Position numbers and translations under genes: made by a program | Assembly: GCF_021018805.1 (NCBI RefSeq) | Contig: NC_086254.1 | Coordinates: 3,645,001-3,709,000 of the forward strand | Origin: Prinia subflava | Taxonomy: Eukaryota > Chordata > Aves > Passeriformes > Cisticolidae | Reading direction: 5' to 3' | Length of the DNA: 64,000 nucleotides | The notes under the pieces: model-generated | What the model saw: only the letters and a program-made list of their open reading frames with translations | Told to the model about the DNA's origin: nothing | Databases searched by the model: none | In this document: piece by piece, positions 39,401 to 51,400 of the stretch | Numbering within the stretch: position 1 is the first letter of the stretch | Layout: each line of letters opens with the position of its first letter

Positions 39401-42400
39401 GTTGGAACCTTTGTCTCCATCCCACATCCAGTGTGAATGTAAAATTAAAATAGCTTGACTGTATGAGCAGAAATGGAGGTGGATTAGCACTTGCTTCATG
39501 GCTTTGGATGCTCTTTGTTTTCTTTTTAAAAAAGCTTCAAGAGTAATTGGAAGAGGCTTTTGCTGTGGTGGTCTGCATCTCCTTCTCTGCAGTAATAAAT
39601 GACAGTTTGTTCTCCTGTAACCAGTACTGCTGTAAGGTGGAGCTTTTGGAATTGGGAGTGGGTTGGCTGGTTTATTTTAAACATGTAATAAATTACAGAT
39701 AGCTGAGGAATTTGTGTCATAGTTTAATTATTTATTAAAATTCAAAGAAATCCTATTTAGAATTTTCAATATTCTTTGCCTCTGCTCTTTTGCCCAGCTT
39801 TCCTGGTAGCATTTGTCACAAGTGCAGCATGTGATTCATGAGATTGCAGTCTCAAAGGGCTTGGGAGGAGAGAATTTCTAGAAGTGCAATTATTTTTTGC
39901 CATATCCCTGTTGCTGTAGAATAGTCTTAATGCTGAGGATTACACACTGAGAGCTGCTGTTTTATGCTGTGTGCTGGCACTGAGTCAGGCGTGCTGGCAG
40001 GGCAGGCTCTGTGCCAGAAGTGCTCTGAAATACCAGTGGCCTCTGTGGTGTGATACCAGCTGTTTACTGTTGTCTCCTGGACTTCAAAAGCAGTGAAATG
40101 TTGATACTAAAATTCCTGATGCTTCTTCACTTCTAAAAATGTATTGGAGTTGCAGAAACCTGTAATTTTCCTGGTTAAATGTTTTTTATACCTATATGTC
40201 TGTATATTTATATGTAGATATATCTATCTCACATAAAGGGAATAAGATGGTCTTGCCATACTGGTAACTTGTTTTGTGTTAATAAACTTTGTTCATGCTG
40301 CAAAAAGATGAGGAAAATCCATCTTCATGTCTTTGGTTAGCATGTAAACTCCCCACTGCTTCTCTTACAAAGTGCAAGGAGGTGTGATAAGCTCAAATAC
40401 TGTCCTGGGTCAGATTTAATGAGAGCTTCTGTCCTGCCATGTGCTTGAGGCAGGCCAGGCAAACTTGCTGCCCTTTTCCTGAGAGCTGGAAATGGCTGTC
40501 GGGGAATTTGGAAGGGTTACTCAGCTGTAGCCTCACACTGCTTTGGGACCACCCAGCAGAGCAGCTGTGTGAAAACTCAGAGCTGGGCTTTGGTGTGTCA
40601 CAGTGCAGGCACATCTTAAAGCTCCTGCTCCTCTGATGGTGGCAGTGGTGGCTGCTGATTTGTGTCTTTGTTCTCAGGAGTGTGCCTGGGTGGCACTTTT
40701 TTTCACTTGTTTGCAAAGCCACCTCCAGCCAGTATCCTAAACCACCTGGGACTGAAAAGTGTTTATTTTTGCATCAGAAACAAGTGTCCTTCTATTAACA
40801 GAGTGCTTTTCTTTGGAAAAACAACTCTGAATTTAGGTCATGCCTTCATCTCTTCAGGATTGCAAACAGAATCCCTACAGTATTGCACAGGCTTGTTTGT
40901 TTTGTTCTTTTTCTCTTTCACAACTGCAGTGATTGAAAAGATCTGTTCCCCTCCATGCAGCTCACCTGGCTGGTGACTGGGGAGAGCAATTTCTGACCTA
41001 CCTGTGCTAGATACCTGCTTTCAATAGGAAAACAGGGCCTGCATTGGTAGGGGTTTAATCCATTACCATATTTAATGGTTAGGCCAGATTGTCCTTCCCT
41101 GTGCAGGATAAAGTTGGGTTGTATGCAAACTCCACTCACACTCCTTTTCTGTATCTGCCTAAGGTGGGTGAGCACACCTGGGAATTACCAGCACATCTTG
41201 GTTACTGCAGTGAGCACATTGCCTGTTTCAGAAAGAAATCACAACATTTTGTATGGAGTGGTATTTTGTGTAATTGTTGTAGATAAGAGAGAAATGAACA
41301 AAGCCACAGAAAATCTTGGGCCAGCACTGCCCTTAGTTATTGTTTGTTCTCTGCTCCCACACGGGCTGATAATGAGCCTTTCTGCCTTATTTAGTAGTAT
41401 GCTTGATAGATATATGTGGGAGTCTGTATATGTATCTACTGTGCCTGCTTGAATAGACTGCCCTTGTATTTTTTTTACTATTTTACTACTTTTACTATTT
41501 TATATTCTTTTTTTAAAACTGACATTAAGGAGAAAATTAAGGCAACTGGGTGGCTTCTAGTGCACAGGATGCACTGCAGCATACAGCTCCCTTTAGAAAA
41601 AGCTCTAATCTGGCTGTCAGCTGCTTGTAACTATTCTCACACATTCTCATTTCAGAGACTGTGCATATGGGGGGATGACAGCCCTCTTTCCTGAACTGGA
41701 CTGGAGTTTGGTAGCTGGGACTCTTGAGTCTTCCTCTATTTTTATCCATTTGTGAAGTGTTGATAATACTTGGCTGTCTCGTAGGGCTGTCAGGAACACA
41801 GCAGGCTTGATCTGGCACTGAGAAAATGCAGAGAATCTTCTATGATATTCTTGGGGACAGTATTGTTCTGCCAGCCTCCAAAATTGCCAAATGCTTGTTA
41901 GACATTCAAAAATACCATACCAATAAGGTTGTGGGGAGGGCAGGAGGGAGGGAGACAACTGGGTTGTCAAGTGCTTGAGCTCCAGGTCTGTGCTGGATTT
42001 TATGGAAGCACTCTCCAAACTTCAGATTGCTGCTGGTCTGTGATCTGATGGTAAAACATGCAGCTGTTCACGTGTAAAACACACATCATGAATATATTAA
42101 GGGTAAATGATGAGCTGTGAGAAATTACAAGGGTTGAAAGTATTGATGCAGAAGATTTGAACTAGCTGGGGTGGCTTGGCTCCTCCTAAGGTGCTCTGTG
42201 TGTGGTTTTGTATTTCAAGAGTCTTGATGAAACCTCTGCATCACAGAACTGAACATGGGTAAATTTTGTGACTATTCTTCATTTCTGAAAAGATCTTTCT
42301 GGATTACTAGTACTACCACTACTGTTTGGTGGTGCTCCAGTGTTTCCAGAAGTGGCTGGGGATGGGAAGATCCTTGTCCCAGGAGATGGCTTCAAAAATC

Positions 42401-45400
42401 CCCTGAGCAGTCTCATTTTCTTTTTTAAGCTATTTTCATTAAAAACATTGAGTGTTTGCATTCCCCAAAAGTAGGATGTGTTGAGATGGGCAAGAAAGTG
42501 CCTTGTGGTGTCTCTGACTAGCCCTCTAAAGCAGGTGTTGAACCTTCATGTCCAGGTTCTCTAACACGTCTCCTTTCAGCTGCATTGTGTCCATGTGTGG
42601 AGAAGATAAAACTAAGAAAACGAAATGCAGCAGCAGAGCTGTTTCTCTGCCACCTCAAGGAGATGGTTCCTGAAGACCTGACTGACTTTGGGTCTCTCTT
42701 TACTTATGCAAAGCACTCATACTCTTACCCCCCTTATATTAGGTGATAAAGCAAAGCTTTTTTTGCCTGGTGAAGCTTCTGAAGGTCATGAATGTGGCTG
42801 TTCCTTGAGAGTTCAAAATCCTTTTGCAAATCCTGCCAGGGACTATTCCACAGGGATCTATTCCATGCCCTCCCAGCCAGTGGTTTGACGTTTCTCAGCC
42901 CTGACAGATGAATTGTGGCTGAAAAGCTGTTGCTCAGGACTGTTGCTTTCCAAGGGGATGTGGCAGCTTTGTGCTCCTGGTTGCTAGATTATTTTCTCTG
43001 GGTACATTTACCTGTCAAGCAATCTTCTGATGACATTCAGAACCCTTCTGCATGTGCTTACGGATGCCGTGAGTGATGTGTGATGGCTGCACCACCTTCT
43101 AGAGAAAACTTGGTGCCCCTCCTGGTTTGGTTTGAATTTGGTGAGGTGGGATGGCATCAGCAGGATTGAGAAGTGTTGTTTCTTATTGGGTTTACTCTTG
43201 GAGCAAGATTGAAGAACTTGATTTTAGTTTTGGTTCTGCCCCTGGTGTTTTTAGCTGAGTCCACTGATGTCAGTCCTTCTCCCTGTGGTTAAACTTTTGG
43301 TGTTGAAGTGTTCAGTTTGCTGTGAAAGAATGGGCTGTACAAGGGCTGTATGTTAATAACATTCTCTGTTCTCTGGGAACAGAGAAGTCATTGACTCTGG
43401 GATGAATATGATAACCTTAAACTACAGCACAGCGTGGTGCTGATGACCCTGTAGTTATTAGTGTCATATTTACTCTCTGACTGAGATGCTCTTACCAACA
43501 AATAAATATTTATTTTTGTTGTTTCAGATGAGAAAAGTTGTTTGTGCTTAGTTCTAAATTATCATTGGTTTAAAACACAATCAGGAAAAAGAATAATTTT
43601 GAGTAGAGCAATAGCAGGGTTTTAATTATGTGAAACCCAAAATATATTTTCACTTTGCTGGAATCTAATCCACAGGCTGGAGGCGTGAAAGCTCTGAGTG
43701 TGACAGAATTACTAAAGAGTGCTAGCACCAGCCAGGATCCTCAGATGATTGGGTGTTCTGACTTCCTCATTTATGTCACACAGAAGGGAATGCTCAGTGG
43801 GTTGGATTTTTTCTTTCTTTCTTTTAAAATACTTTTCAAGCTTAGTGCTTACTGAAGGGTAGGTGCCATTCAGGGCCTGTTCTCAGAGCACTGTGTGAGT
43901 GTCAGGTCTCCAGAGCTCCCACTCCATTGGATGGCTTTGATTTGCTCCCAGTTGTTTTCCTCATGAACTTGCAGTGCTCCTACCCACTGCTGACTGGAGC
44001 AGTTCCTGAGCTGGCCCATGTCACTGCTGCCTTTGGAGTTAACCTGAGACACCCCAGGATATCCTAACACAGCCCTTCTCTCTGCTTTACACCCACCTGC
44101 AGCATAAATGTGTTTGTAATTGTCACAGAGGGGCTGGTGCCTGGGGGTTTGTGACCCTGCCTGGGCCTTTCAGAATGAATTTCAGTCTTTCATCTGCTCC
44201 AAGGGTCACGTTCTCTTTGTATGCACTGCAGTGACTTCCCACTCCGTTTGATGCATGCAGACATGCCATAATTTGTTCTGTGAGACACAGCCTCCCATAA
44301 TTACAAGGGATATGTAAACCTGCCTGCCTTGAAGGTGGCGTTAGGGTGTTCTCTCTCATTGAATGAGCATAAATCTTCTGACGTGGTCTCATTGGTTCCC
44401 TGTTGCATTTGCACCTTCCAGTAAAGAATGGAATTTCTGTGTGTAATGAAAGCTCTTTCTGTTTGGATAGTTCTCTTCACTGGCCACACTGGTGCAGACT
44501 GGAGGTAAGCTTACAAGGATGTGTGACGTTATCTGTTGTGAAACAGATACAAGTGCTGGTACTCTCCAGGGAACAACCTGTGTTCCAGTATCCCTTGTGT
44601 CCCAGAAGCCTGGAAAGTGTAAAGGAAACACAGAACCTCCTTGAGCTGGTGACGAGTTCTGTTTGACTGCCTTGGACTCTGGCTAATTGTACTGCTCTCA
44701 GGAGTTCCAGGGACTTCTTCCCTTTGCTCACTTTGAATTATTCAGTAAATAGCTCCCCAGAAATGACCCAATAGAGGTTTTTAGCCTCCTGCTCCATGTT
44801 TTTCAGGTTGCTTTTCTTTGACCCAAGGGGTCTCTGGAGGCCAGGTTGGGTATCACCAGGTTGATTTTATCCTTGAGGTCTCAGACTTTTAATCTCAATG
44901 TCTTTCATAAGGAGCTTTACAAACTTTCCTCATTTGTTTTCTGTGATATGTGGTTAAAGAACAGCAGCCATTGCTTTCTTTGGAGGAGATTAGCTCTTGT
45001 AAATCCTTCTGATTTTTGATATTTGTAACTGCATTCAATTTTGGTCTGTGTGATGGCAGCTAGAGGCAACATTTTTTTCTCTATATGAGTAGAATTTGCT
45101 CACTAACTCCGTGTTGCTAAAAAAAAATCTCCCGTAAATCCTCTAAGCTATTTGTACTAATCCTCATTACTGTATTTTGTGCATTTCTCTATTTTGCCTT
45201 TGACTAATGCTGCATTTTTCTCTTGTACCTAAGAAAGCCTTAAAATAGGAATTCTGGAATAGAACAGGGTATATAAGAAGATTGCTGTTGGTTTTCTAGT
45301 GGTCATTCCTTTCATTGCTGTGTTACTGTAGAGGCTTAATGAGCAAGTTTGACTCCAGGGCAAGGCCGAGTGATGCTCTGAACAGCAGCTCCCATCTAGT

Positions 45401-48400
45401 ATTCCTTTGAAAAGATGCATTTGCTATCCTGGCAGCTTTTATTTTTTATTATTTGTGTCTATTGCATTGGTCAGGGCACAGTAAAGGGTGCAGTCACTTG
45501 AAGGTGCTGCCTGAAAACTTGAGGAGACTGAGAGTGATGGCCTTGGAGCAGCTGCTAAAGCATGTTTTGGATATTCCTGCCTAAATCTAGAACTGTAATG
45601 ATCCCTTCACTCCCCTTTGACCTTCTGGTTTACATACGTGCATTCAACCAAACCCCACCACCGTGTCTCCTGAAGGGTGACTCTCTAACAGCCTAGAGAA
45701 TGTTTCCAAACAGAGCCTTTTGCTGAGGGAGGGCAGGTTTAGGTTGGATATTAGGAAGAAATTCTTCCTGTGAGGGTGGTGAGGTCCTGGCACAGGTTGC
45801 CCTTAGAAGCTGCCCCATCAAGGCCTGGTTGGATGGAGCTTGGAGCACCCTGGGATCGTGGAATGTGTCCTGTCCCTGTTCTGGTCCCTGGCAGGGGGTT
45901 GGAACGAGATGATCTTTAGAATCCCTTCAAACCCAAATCAGTCTGTGATATCCCTGTTTGGTGAGGATATGCAGCCTTTGTGAGCTGGCCTCCCCTAGCT
46001 GGTGTGTGTAGCTGTTTACTTCAGCAGGGTATTGACACTGCTAACACCTTCCCTGGAGAGTTTCATGTTCTCCTCTCCCTTTTCCCTTTCAGGCCATGGC
46101 CTGTGTGCTTCTCCACAAGGTTCTGCTCCTTCATGAACTGAAGCTCTTCGTTACAGAGGAGGAGTGGGAGGTGCTGATCGCCAGAAGCATCAGCCAAGTG
46201 ACACAGGTAAAAAGCTCCAACATGTTCAAAGGACAGAGGACACCTAATGGGTGCTGCTTTCATTCATCTGTGCTTGGTCTCAGAGCTGCAGTCTGGGACT
46301 GTGCTCAGCCTAGGAGGTCTCAGTGTGCCTGATGGCACCAGCTCTGAGCTGTGCCTACCAGCCTGGCACAGTCCTTGTGACACCACTGTGGTGTCCCTGG
46401 TGCAGCTCACTGAGGCTGTGTGGGACCCAAGAGACAGAGCTTGAATTTTAGGGAATACACTCAATTAAAGGGGTTTAAAAAAATGGAAAGAGAAAAAGAA
46501 TGGAACGGTATTGTGAACATTAATTTCAGGACATGTCATGCAGATTTTGTATTGGAATGAACTTCAGGGCCACAAAAGTAGAGCTGAGACTGGACTTTTG
46601 ATTCCAGCTGCAATCCAGCCTTCTGGACCAGACTCCCTTGCTGATATTGTTCATCAGGGAAACCTTAAAATACATTGGAAAATAATTTGTACAGAAGAAC
46701 AGTGACAGAAATTGCAGGGCTCCCGTGTCAGTGGCAAGTGCAAATTGTACCTGAGGACAGTGTTTGGGTGCAGCTCTTACGTGGAAAATGATCTGTGGGA
46801 CAGGAGGTTGAAGAAGCAAATGCCACTCGCTTTTTTTCTTGTGGATTGATGTGGTGACTAAATTTTTGTTGTGATGCGGTGACTAAATTTGATGACATGG
46901 GAGATTCCAGTCTTGGAGTTTCCACGTAACTGTAATAATGGCCTCTTTCTAAGGGTAGCTTTCATTACTTATTTACTCAGATGATGGCTACATGGTAATT
47001 TAGGCTATTCTATAATTTGCTATATTGAAACAGAACAATTAGATCTGTTTCCTTCTGTCAAGGAGGGTCAAAATCTAAGCAAGTTTAAAACAGAGAATTT
47101 AAAGATGTTGTTTATGATTCTGGATCCTCAGTTTCATGAAATACTTTTTATTTAAAGATTACATCAGGAATCCAATGGGTGGAGTTAGGTATGATTTTGT
47201 TTCTCAGCTACACAAAACACGCCACTCCTCCCAAGCTGGTCATTTCCATGTTTCTCTGTAGCAGCTGAATGCATGCAGAACTCAGTGATTCACTGGGAAA
47301 CCACAAACATTTACAATGCCTTTATGTTGTTCTTGTCAGGGAGAGTTTAGCAACTTGCACCCTGTCCAAGATTATAATGAGCTTTGCTATTAACGTTTCC
47401 TCAGTTCCTCTCATGTCTGTGGTCATGTGTGTTTAAAGAAAAATTCCTGAGAAATACTGTCAGTTTGTTTGGGTTGTCCAAGGTTTACCCTGTGGGCAGG
47501 AGGCCTCCCATACTGTTCAGTGGCAGTGGCATATAGCTGCTGGTTCTCTTTGTGGCCTGAAAAAGGCCTGAGATCACATTTTTACAGACTGCTGCTGGTG
47601 TTCATACATGTGGGGGATTTGTCTCCCTTCCTCCTGCTTCCCCCACGTACTTAACCCAGCTGGTGTGGCTCTGCAGGGCTGGGGCAGCTGCACATTAAAT
47701 ATTGCTGTAGTGAGAAGGGGTCAAGGATTTTATATTCTACATAATGGTTTTGATTCACAGCCAAAGGCTGGCACTTGTGCTGAGAGACTTTCTAAAGCTG
47801 CAAAAGGAATTTTGTGTCCTTTTGGTGGTGCAGAAACGCTCCCTTCTCTGAGTAAGAGCTGTAAAAATGTGTAGTGGCTCTATGGTGTAGTAAAACAATA
47901 TTCACAGATTCACTGATCTCTTTTAAAGATGGTAAAAAATCTCTTGGAGTGGAAGTCAGAGGCTGGGAACTGAGCAAATTGAGAATCTGCAGAAAGTATG
48001 TATTTATCAAAGAGACTATTCCTCCAGTAAAGTAACTTGCTGAAGAGTTTATTAGCCCTGAATCTCCAGGTGGAAGCTGGACAGGGAAGCTGCAGGTTGG
48101 GTAGAAGTTCCAGGCCTGATGCTGAAGTTATAGGGTGAGTTTGTCTGGCAGGACCTTGGACTAATGAACAACCCTGTCTGGTGCTGCTGTCCTCACATGC
48201 TCCCTTAGCTGGAGGATTGGGAGGCTGTTTGCAGAACTCTGAGTTTGTCCTGCAGCTCAGTCTCGTCCTTTTTCTTCTGAGACCTGTTTCTATGGGCCAT
48301 TCTAGATCAGCTGTGGTTTTAGAGGTGAGTAGATGCTGGCAGATGTGGGTGCTTACCTATTAGAACCTAGACTGAAAGATGTAGGATGCTGTGGAAAATG

Positions 48401-51400
48401 ATATTTATTGCCCTGCCTCTGCTTGAAATGTCTGTATTTGTCATTGGCCATTTCTGCCACTGTCCCTCACAAATGATAATTGATAATTTTGTACCTTTCT
48501 TTGCCCCAGGGACAGGTTTCCAGCTCTTTAACTGATGTGCTCTTGCAGTTCAGGCGGTGCTGCTGCTCACAAGGAGACTGTCACCTGAAGAACACAATGT
48601 GTGTCCTGGGTCCCATTTGCAGCTAGGAGGCTGTAGCTCCCCAGCTGCAGGATTGCCATGGCAGGCTTAGGGCTGTCAGAGAGGACAAGATATTATCTCC
48701 TGGTGTCTGCCTGCTTATCCTGTCTTGCCTCAGGGATTGCACTGCCTACCTGCTGAGATCCCTTGGTGAGGAGCATCCCCACCAGGGAAATCTGGGATGG
48801 GTTAGGCAGTGATATGAGCAGGAACTGGGGAAGAAGCAATGCGAGACAAGTGCAGTCTTGGATATCACTGAATTATGCAGGCAAAGCTAAGAGGCAGATG
48901 AGGGAGAATCAACGGCCAGGAACATTAAGTGAAGAGACAGATTCCTGAAATAGCAGCTCTAGCTGCTGCAAGGCAATGGCTCTTGTGCTTACATAAGCTA
49001 ACTTGACCTTATTTGTTCCCAAATTGTTTAAGCATGCTTATAAAACATACACCATGGCCATGAGGGATCCAGGTTTGCCCTCTCCGTGCTGTCAGTGAGG
49101 CAGGTCTAATGTCCCATCGGGTACTTTGGAGTTCACTTGTTTGTGTGAGAGCCCTGCTTGCTGTTGGTGCTCTTGGCTTGTGCTGCTGGGTCACCTGGGC
49201 AGGAAGTGTCATCCACAGCCCTGCACTGCAAAGGTGAGGGAGCAGAAAATAGCTCTGGCACAGCTCTGGCTTCCCAAATCCAATATAGTTACTTTACACA
49301 AAGCAGAGTCTTGCTTCGAGTCTGTTCTAACTGGGGATCTGAGGGGTTTAGTTGTGTTCATGGTATACAGAAAGAGTTACTTCATGTTGTAAGTGACAGA
49401 GCTCACCTGGGATGCTGGAACGTTTGACAGAAACATCTTCCTCATGGAGAGCTTTGTTCTTTATCAGTTGGTCTCAAAGTGCTTTACAAAGGCAGTTCAA
49501 AGCAGGGAGTTGTTGATGTAATGGGGAAAGTATTTTGCAGAAACCCAAGGCATAATGGATTTGGTTTGCTGAAGCCGTTCATCCTGTTTTACAGGTGACA
49601 CTCCTTGGCTGGGAGCTGAGCCAAGAATCAAACCTGGCTCTCCTGAGACATCTCAGGGACCCTTTTTGTGCAGGGACAGTCTGACCATCTCTCAGCCTGG
49701 CTTCAGAACAGCCCTGTGTGTTGGACAGTCACCTCTGTCCCACGGTCACCTCTGCTGCCTGTTGTGAGGCTGCCCTGGGTAACACACTGAGGAATTGCAG
49801 AGCCTGAGAGGTCCAGTTCCCCATTCCATACAGGAAACTCTCACCCAGTTTTGGTGAGGGATCTCTGGGTTTGCTACTAGAGCCCACACACTATTTTTTT
49901 TCTTTATCCAGCATTTCTCAATTTGATCTTTCAGCTCTCCCAGTTGTCACTGTAGGCTGGTTTTGGTGTTTGCATCCCTTGTTAGATATATTTATGTTTT
50001 CTTTTTCTGTGTTACAAAATTGCTGTCTTGGCTTTGGAGAGATCTTGAACCTGTACAAAATTTTCAGTAACTCACTGACAGATTCAGGGCAGGAAGCTCC
50101 AGGTTCTGAATACATAATTTTATTACCTTTTTTCATCATCCCTTTCCTAGGGACCAGCTTGCCCTCCTGAACTGAGGTGTTCTGTATAATTCCCAATTTA
50201 TGCTGAAACTCCCAGTTATGATGTGAAAGTCAAAGGGAGTGGGAATAGTCCAGAAAATACATATTTTGATGGCTGTGAACTTCAAAACAGAACAGCCCTC
50301 AGAAAACTGTTGCTGAAACTGCTTTCTCTGGCTTGAACCGTGGTTTCCTGAGGGTTTCCTTTGTCTTTTTTCTGCAATAAGTACATCATAAGAAGAGATA
50401 AACTTTACTACTGATTTTCCCTTTGCTTGTTTTGTCAGTGTCATAACTGTTGCAGTTGGCTGTTTGAAACCCAAACAGGATCAAGGCATCCTGCACTGCC
50501 AAAGTGCCAGCAGAATGTGAGAGCTGGGTTCAGGGCAAGCCTGAAGCACTCCTGGTCACCAGTTCTGGAGGCTTTCAGATAATCACACACAATCCCAGTG
50601 AGATGCATTTGATGCTCAGCTGGTTGCTCAGGCTTGGACTGGGCAGGCATGAATGCAGGCAGATAGGGAATTCCATGGCCTGGGAAGGGCACAGATAACC
50701 CAAGACTTCTTTTCCTTATCATGTGGAAGTTGCTGTGTGCTCCCTGAAGACCATTGTTGTACAGCATTCCAGGGTTTTGTTAATATGGTGTTGTTCAGTT
50801 AGGAATTCAAAACAACTCTGGAGCTGCTGAGAATGTGTAGGGGAGAGAGGGATATACTATCTGGCCTTCCAGTGTAGACATGCCCTTAATTTCTGAAGGG
50901 CATCACATTTGATTATCAGTGTCTTAATTTGTAGTGAGATAATTATATATAAGTGACTTCATCAAATCTCTAAAAAAACCATCCTTCATTTTTTTTCCTT
51001 GAAGATTGCCTGAACCTTTATCTGTCCATCTTTATAAATTCTTAATTCATTGCCCTTTCTCAGCCTCTTAGCTTGTAAAATGAGGCCAGTAGTGATTTCA
51101 CTGATATCTTTGACATGCTTTCAGAATACTGGATGTCTCTGTGGGGACTTCCTTTTCCTCTGTTCCCTCAGCTGTCCTGTGTGGTTATTCCCTGCTGCAT
51201 TTCCATATGGCCTTTGGGAAAAAAATCAAGCTCATTAAACTTGGGAAAGTGTTGACATTTTCTGTGAGGATGGCTTCTGGATTTTTTGTCTCCTCCCTCT
51301 AATAACTTCCAAAATAAACATCACCAAAAATGTCTTTATTTACACCCTTCAGCATGTGGGTCTGCTTAGTCCCCTGCCTTCCCTTCTTCTCAGTCAGGGG

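Larger units (their letters stand above)
25209..46092 (+). other. MYBBP1A: MYBBP1A intron 23 (20.9 kb)
   Basis: The intron joins two exons that are adjacent in the protein, so it holds no missing constitutive exon. I identified CR1 fragments at 38690-39128 and 45727-45952, an E-box microsatellite at 29662-29716, a two-copy 22-bp duplication at 33392-33435, a 15-A run at 26103-26117 and T- or AT-rich simple sequence near 40190-40230 and 41466-41515. I found no tRNA, no convincing snoRNA boxes and no protein-coding exon that I can name. Several AT-rich, CpG-poor blocks (31000-31500, 34195-34560) could be regulatory. Confidence 0.85.

Noticed and set aside
42105..42175. AATGATGAGC motif considered as a C box of an intronic C/D snoRNA
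   Set aside because: No CTGA D box at suitable distance and no terminal stem; other TGATGA occurrences in the introns I checked also lacked a D box.
43676..43853. Frame reading AGGVKALSVTELLKSASTSQ after an AG, considered as an extra MYBBP1A exon in intron 23
   Set aside because: Exons 23 and 24 already join in phase and match adjacent human residues, so no extra exon is needed; there is no clear donor.
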